The translations under genes and the position numbers were made by a program. From Sedimentisphaera salicampi (GTDB lineage: Bacteria > Planctomycetota > Phycisphaerae > Sedimentisphaerales > Sedimentisphaeraceae), in the NCBI RefSeq assembly GCF_002117005.1, contig NZ_CP021023.1, forward strand, positions 248,001-312,000: a stretch of DNA of 64,000 bases, in the 5' to 3' direction. Position 1 is the stretch's first letter. Every line of letters starts with the position of its first letter. Below, one piece after another: positions 62,968 through 64,000 of the stretch. The notes beneath the pieces were generated by a model. It did not search any database. It saw nothing but the letters and a program-made list of their open reading frames with translations, and had not been told where the DNA came from.

Positions 62968-63369
62968 ATGCTTTTAAAGATTCAATACCAAGCAGTTGTT
63001 CTTTCTGTAATATTAACAATTGTTGTTTTTTTTCTTACTCATATACCAGCCGGCTGGTTGCCCGATGCGGCTAATTATAATGATAAAATGATTCATTTTG
63101 CAGCGTATTTCTTGTTAGCATTCCTTTACAACCTCAGTTTCAGCGCTGCGAGCTGGAAAAGTGTTCTTATAAGTTTTGCGATTATCATCGTTCTTGCAGG
63201 CGTTGGTTTCCTTGATGAATACACCCAGCAGTTTTTCGGCAGAGAATATTGTATGGCAGACTATTATGCAGACTTAAAGGGTATTGTTTCAGGCACGTTT
63301 GCAGCAAAGGCTCTCAAGGTGCTTTATTATTTGACAATCGGCAAAATACGCCTTATTTTGTCTAATTAA
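62968..63369 (+). CDS. VanZ-like membrane protein
   Basis: 133 residues with about three or four hydrophobic helices. VanZ-family motifs: NDKMIHFAAYFLLAFLYNL, DEYTQQFFGREYCMADYYAD and the following GIVSGTFA. VanZ-like proteins often accompany exopolysaccharide loci, including PEP-CTERM/exosortase ones, but their role is not settled. It is 26 bp after the hybrid kinase gene and 11 bp before the adenylation-domain gene. Confidence 0.9.
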   Translation: MLLKIQYQAVVLSVILTIVVFFLTHIPAGWLPDAANYNDKMIHFAAYFLLAFLYNLSFSAASWKSVLISFAIIIVLAGVGFLDEYTQQFFGREYCMADYYADLKGIVSGTFAAKALKVLYYLTIGKIRLILSN

Positions 63370-63380
63370 GAAAGGCAGTA

Positions 63381-64000
63381 ATGAATAATATTGTTGATAT
63401 GTTCCTCGAACAGGCCGAGGCAACGCCAGATGCTTCAGCTTTACTGCAAGGTAGGCGAACTCTGAGCTATCTTGAGCTTGATAATGCTTCTGAGAATATT
63501 GCCAAAGCAATAGAAAAAAGGGGTCTTACCGGCGAAGTTGTTGGGATTTATTCATCCAGAAGTATTGAATTTATCGCATCAGCCCTTGGCATTATGAAGG
63601 CTGGATGCGTTTATGTGTCTCTTGATTCTGAACTCCCGCTGGCACGGCTGCAAAAAATAATCAGCGATGCAGATATTAAGCTTCTTCTTTCTCAGCCTGA
63701 TATTCCTGCACTTCAGATTTCCGAAGGTGCTGAAATTGTTTATGTTGAAATAGATGATATAAAAACATCCTCTCCTTTAAGAAATGAGCGAAAAGTATCG
63801 GACGACAGACTTGCCTATGTGATATTCACCAGCGGCTCGACAGGCGAGCCGAAAGGCACTAAGATTACTCATAAATGCCTTGCAAATTTTGTTAACTGGA
63901 TGGTAGTATGTTATAATTTCAAGTCGGGAACTAAAACCAGCTGGATTTCCAGGCCAGCTTTTGATGCCTCTCTGTTTGAAATATGGCCGTTTATCGCTTC
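63381..64000 (+). CDS. NRPS-type adenylation domain protein (cut by the window end)
   Basis: Only the first ~206 residues are in the window; the frame is open to the edge. ATG at 63381 follows AAAGGCAG at 5 nt. Adenylation core motifs are clear: LSYLELDNASENIA (A1-like), ALGIMKAGCVYVSLDSELP (A2), LAYVIFTSGSTGEPKGTKIT (A3) and AFDASLFEIWPFIA (A4, where NRPS enzymes have FDxS). It should activate an amino acid or similar acid; the specificity pocket is beyond the edge. Its place at the end of a glycan locus suggests an amino-acid or acyl decoration of the polymer, or the start of a separate peptide cluster. Confidence 0.9.
   Translation, partial: MNNIVDMFLEQAEATPDASALLQGRRTLSYLELDNASENIAKAIEKRGLTGEVVGIYSSRSIEFIASALGIMKAGCVYVSLDSELPLARLQKIISDADIKLLLSQPDIPALQISEGAEIVYVEIDDIKTSSPLRNERKVSDDRLAYVIFTSGSTGEPKGTKITHKCLANFVNWMVVCYNFKSGTKTSWISRPAFDASLFEIWPFIA

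Noticed and set aside
1-64000. CRISPR array, tRNA/rRNA, insertion sequence or prophage
   Set aside because: No regularly spaced repeats, cloverleaf candidates, transposase, integrase or phage genes were seen by eye; a dedicated scan was not possible.

Overview
The window most resembles a Planctomycetota chromosome of the Phycisphaerae / Sedimentisphaerales type. This is an inference from gene content, not from a marker gene: small ECF sigma factors paired with membrane FecR-like proteins, a pseudopilin with a C-terminal DGHVSWR (H-X9-DG-like) tail, a PEP-CTERM protein, LamG-rich secreted proteins ending in a short dockerin-like EF-hand module, a Tat-exported sulfatase and many secreted glycosidases. 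No rRNA, tRNA, CRISPR array, insertion sequence or prophage was seen.

Region 1 (1-14.2 kb) is a pectin/arabinan utilisation locus. A XylR-like LacI/AraC-type regulator is divergent from araA (L-arabinose isomerase), followed by an SSS sugar symporter and a large secreted rhamnogalacturonan lyase (PL11). Then come a GH3 glycosidase, a pseudopilin and a GH51 arabinofuranosidase. Two matching operators, each a pair of 12-base direct half-sites spaced 21 bp, lie in front of the regulator/araA pair and in the GH3/pseudopilin gap. They suggest one arabinose regulon. Region 2 (14.2-17.1 kb) has an ECF sigma/FecR pair and a second, unpaired ECF sigma factor.

Region 3 (17.2-28.0 kb) is mostly housekeeping: recJ, a HAD phosphatase and an unusual CYTH-diacylglycerol-kinase fusion on the plus strand. 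On the minus strand are a sulfatase, two Opp/Dpp ATPases, a TPR-like exported protein, ExbD and ScpB.

Region 4 (28.1-40.2 kb, minus strand) is a second polysaccharide locus headed by an ECF sigma/FecR pair. It encodes a PEP-CTERM LamG protein, its dockerin-tailed paralogue, a sialidase-fold protein with a ricin-type lectin domain, a small LamG protein, a large helical-toroid candidate enzyme and a GH43 lipoprotein. Arabinan side chains of RG-I are the likely common target of regions 1 and 4.

Region 5 (40.4-64.0 kb, plus strand) is an exopolysaccharide locus of Wzx/Wzy type: glycosyltransferases, a phosphoglycosyl transferase, chain-length protein, export lipoprotein, polymerase, flippase, pyruvyl transferase and VanZ-like protein, running into an NRPS-type adenylation domain cut by the window edge. 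It carries its own Ser/Thr partner-switching module (receiver-PP2C-kinase protein plus STAS protein) and a cytoplasmic hybrid kinase. Two proteins contain dead-looking copies of the phosphoglycosyl transferase fold fused to other modules, the chain-length protein carries a degenerate tyrosine-kinase domain, and a kinase / nucleotidyltransferase / phosphodiesterase-like trio suggests an undescribed glycan modification. These are the best candidates for new biology here.
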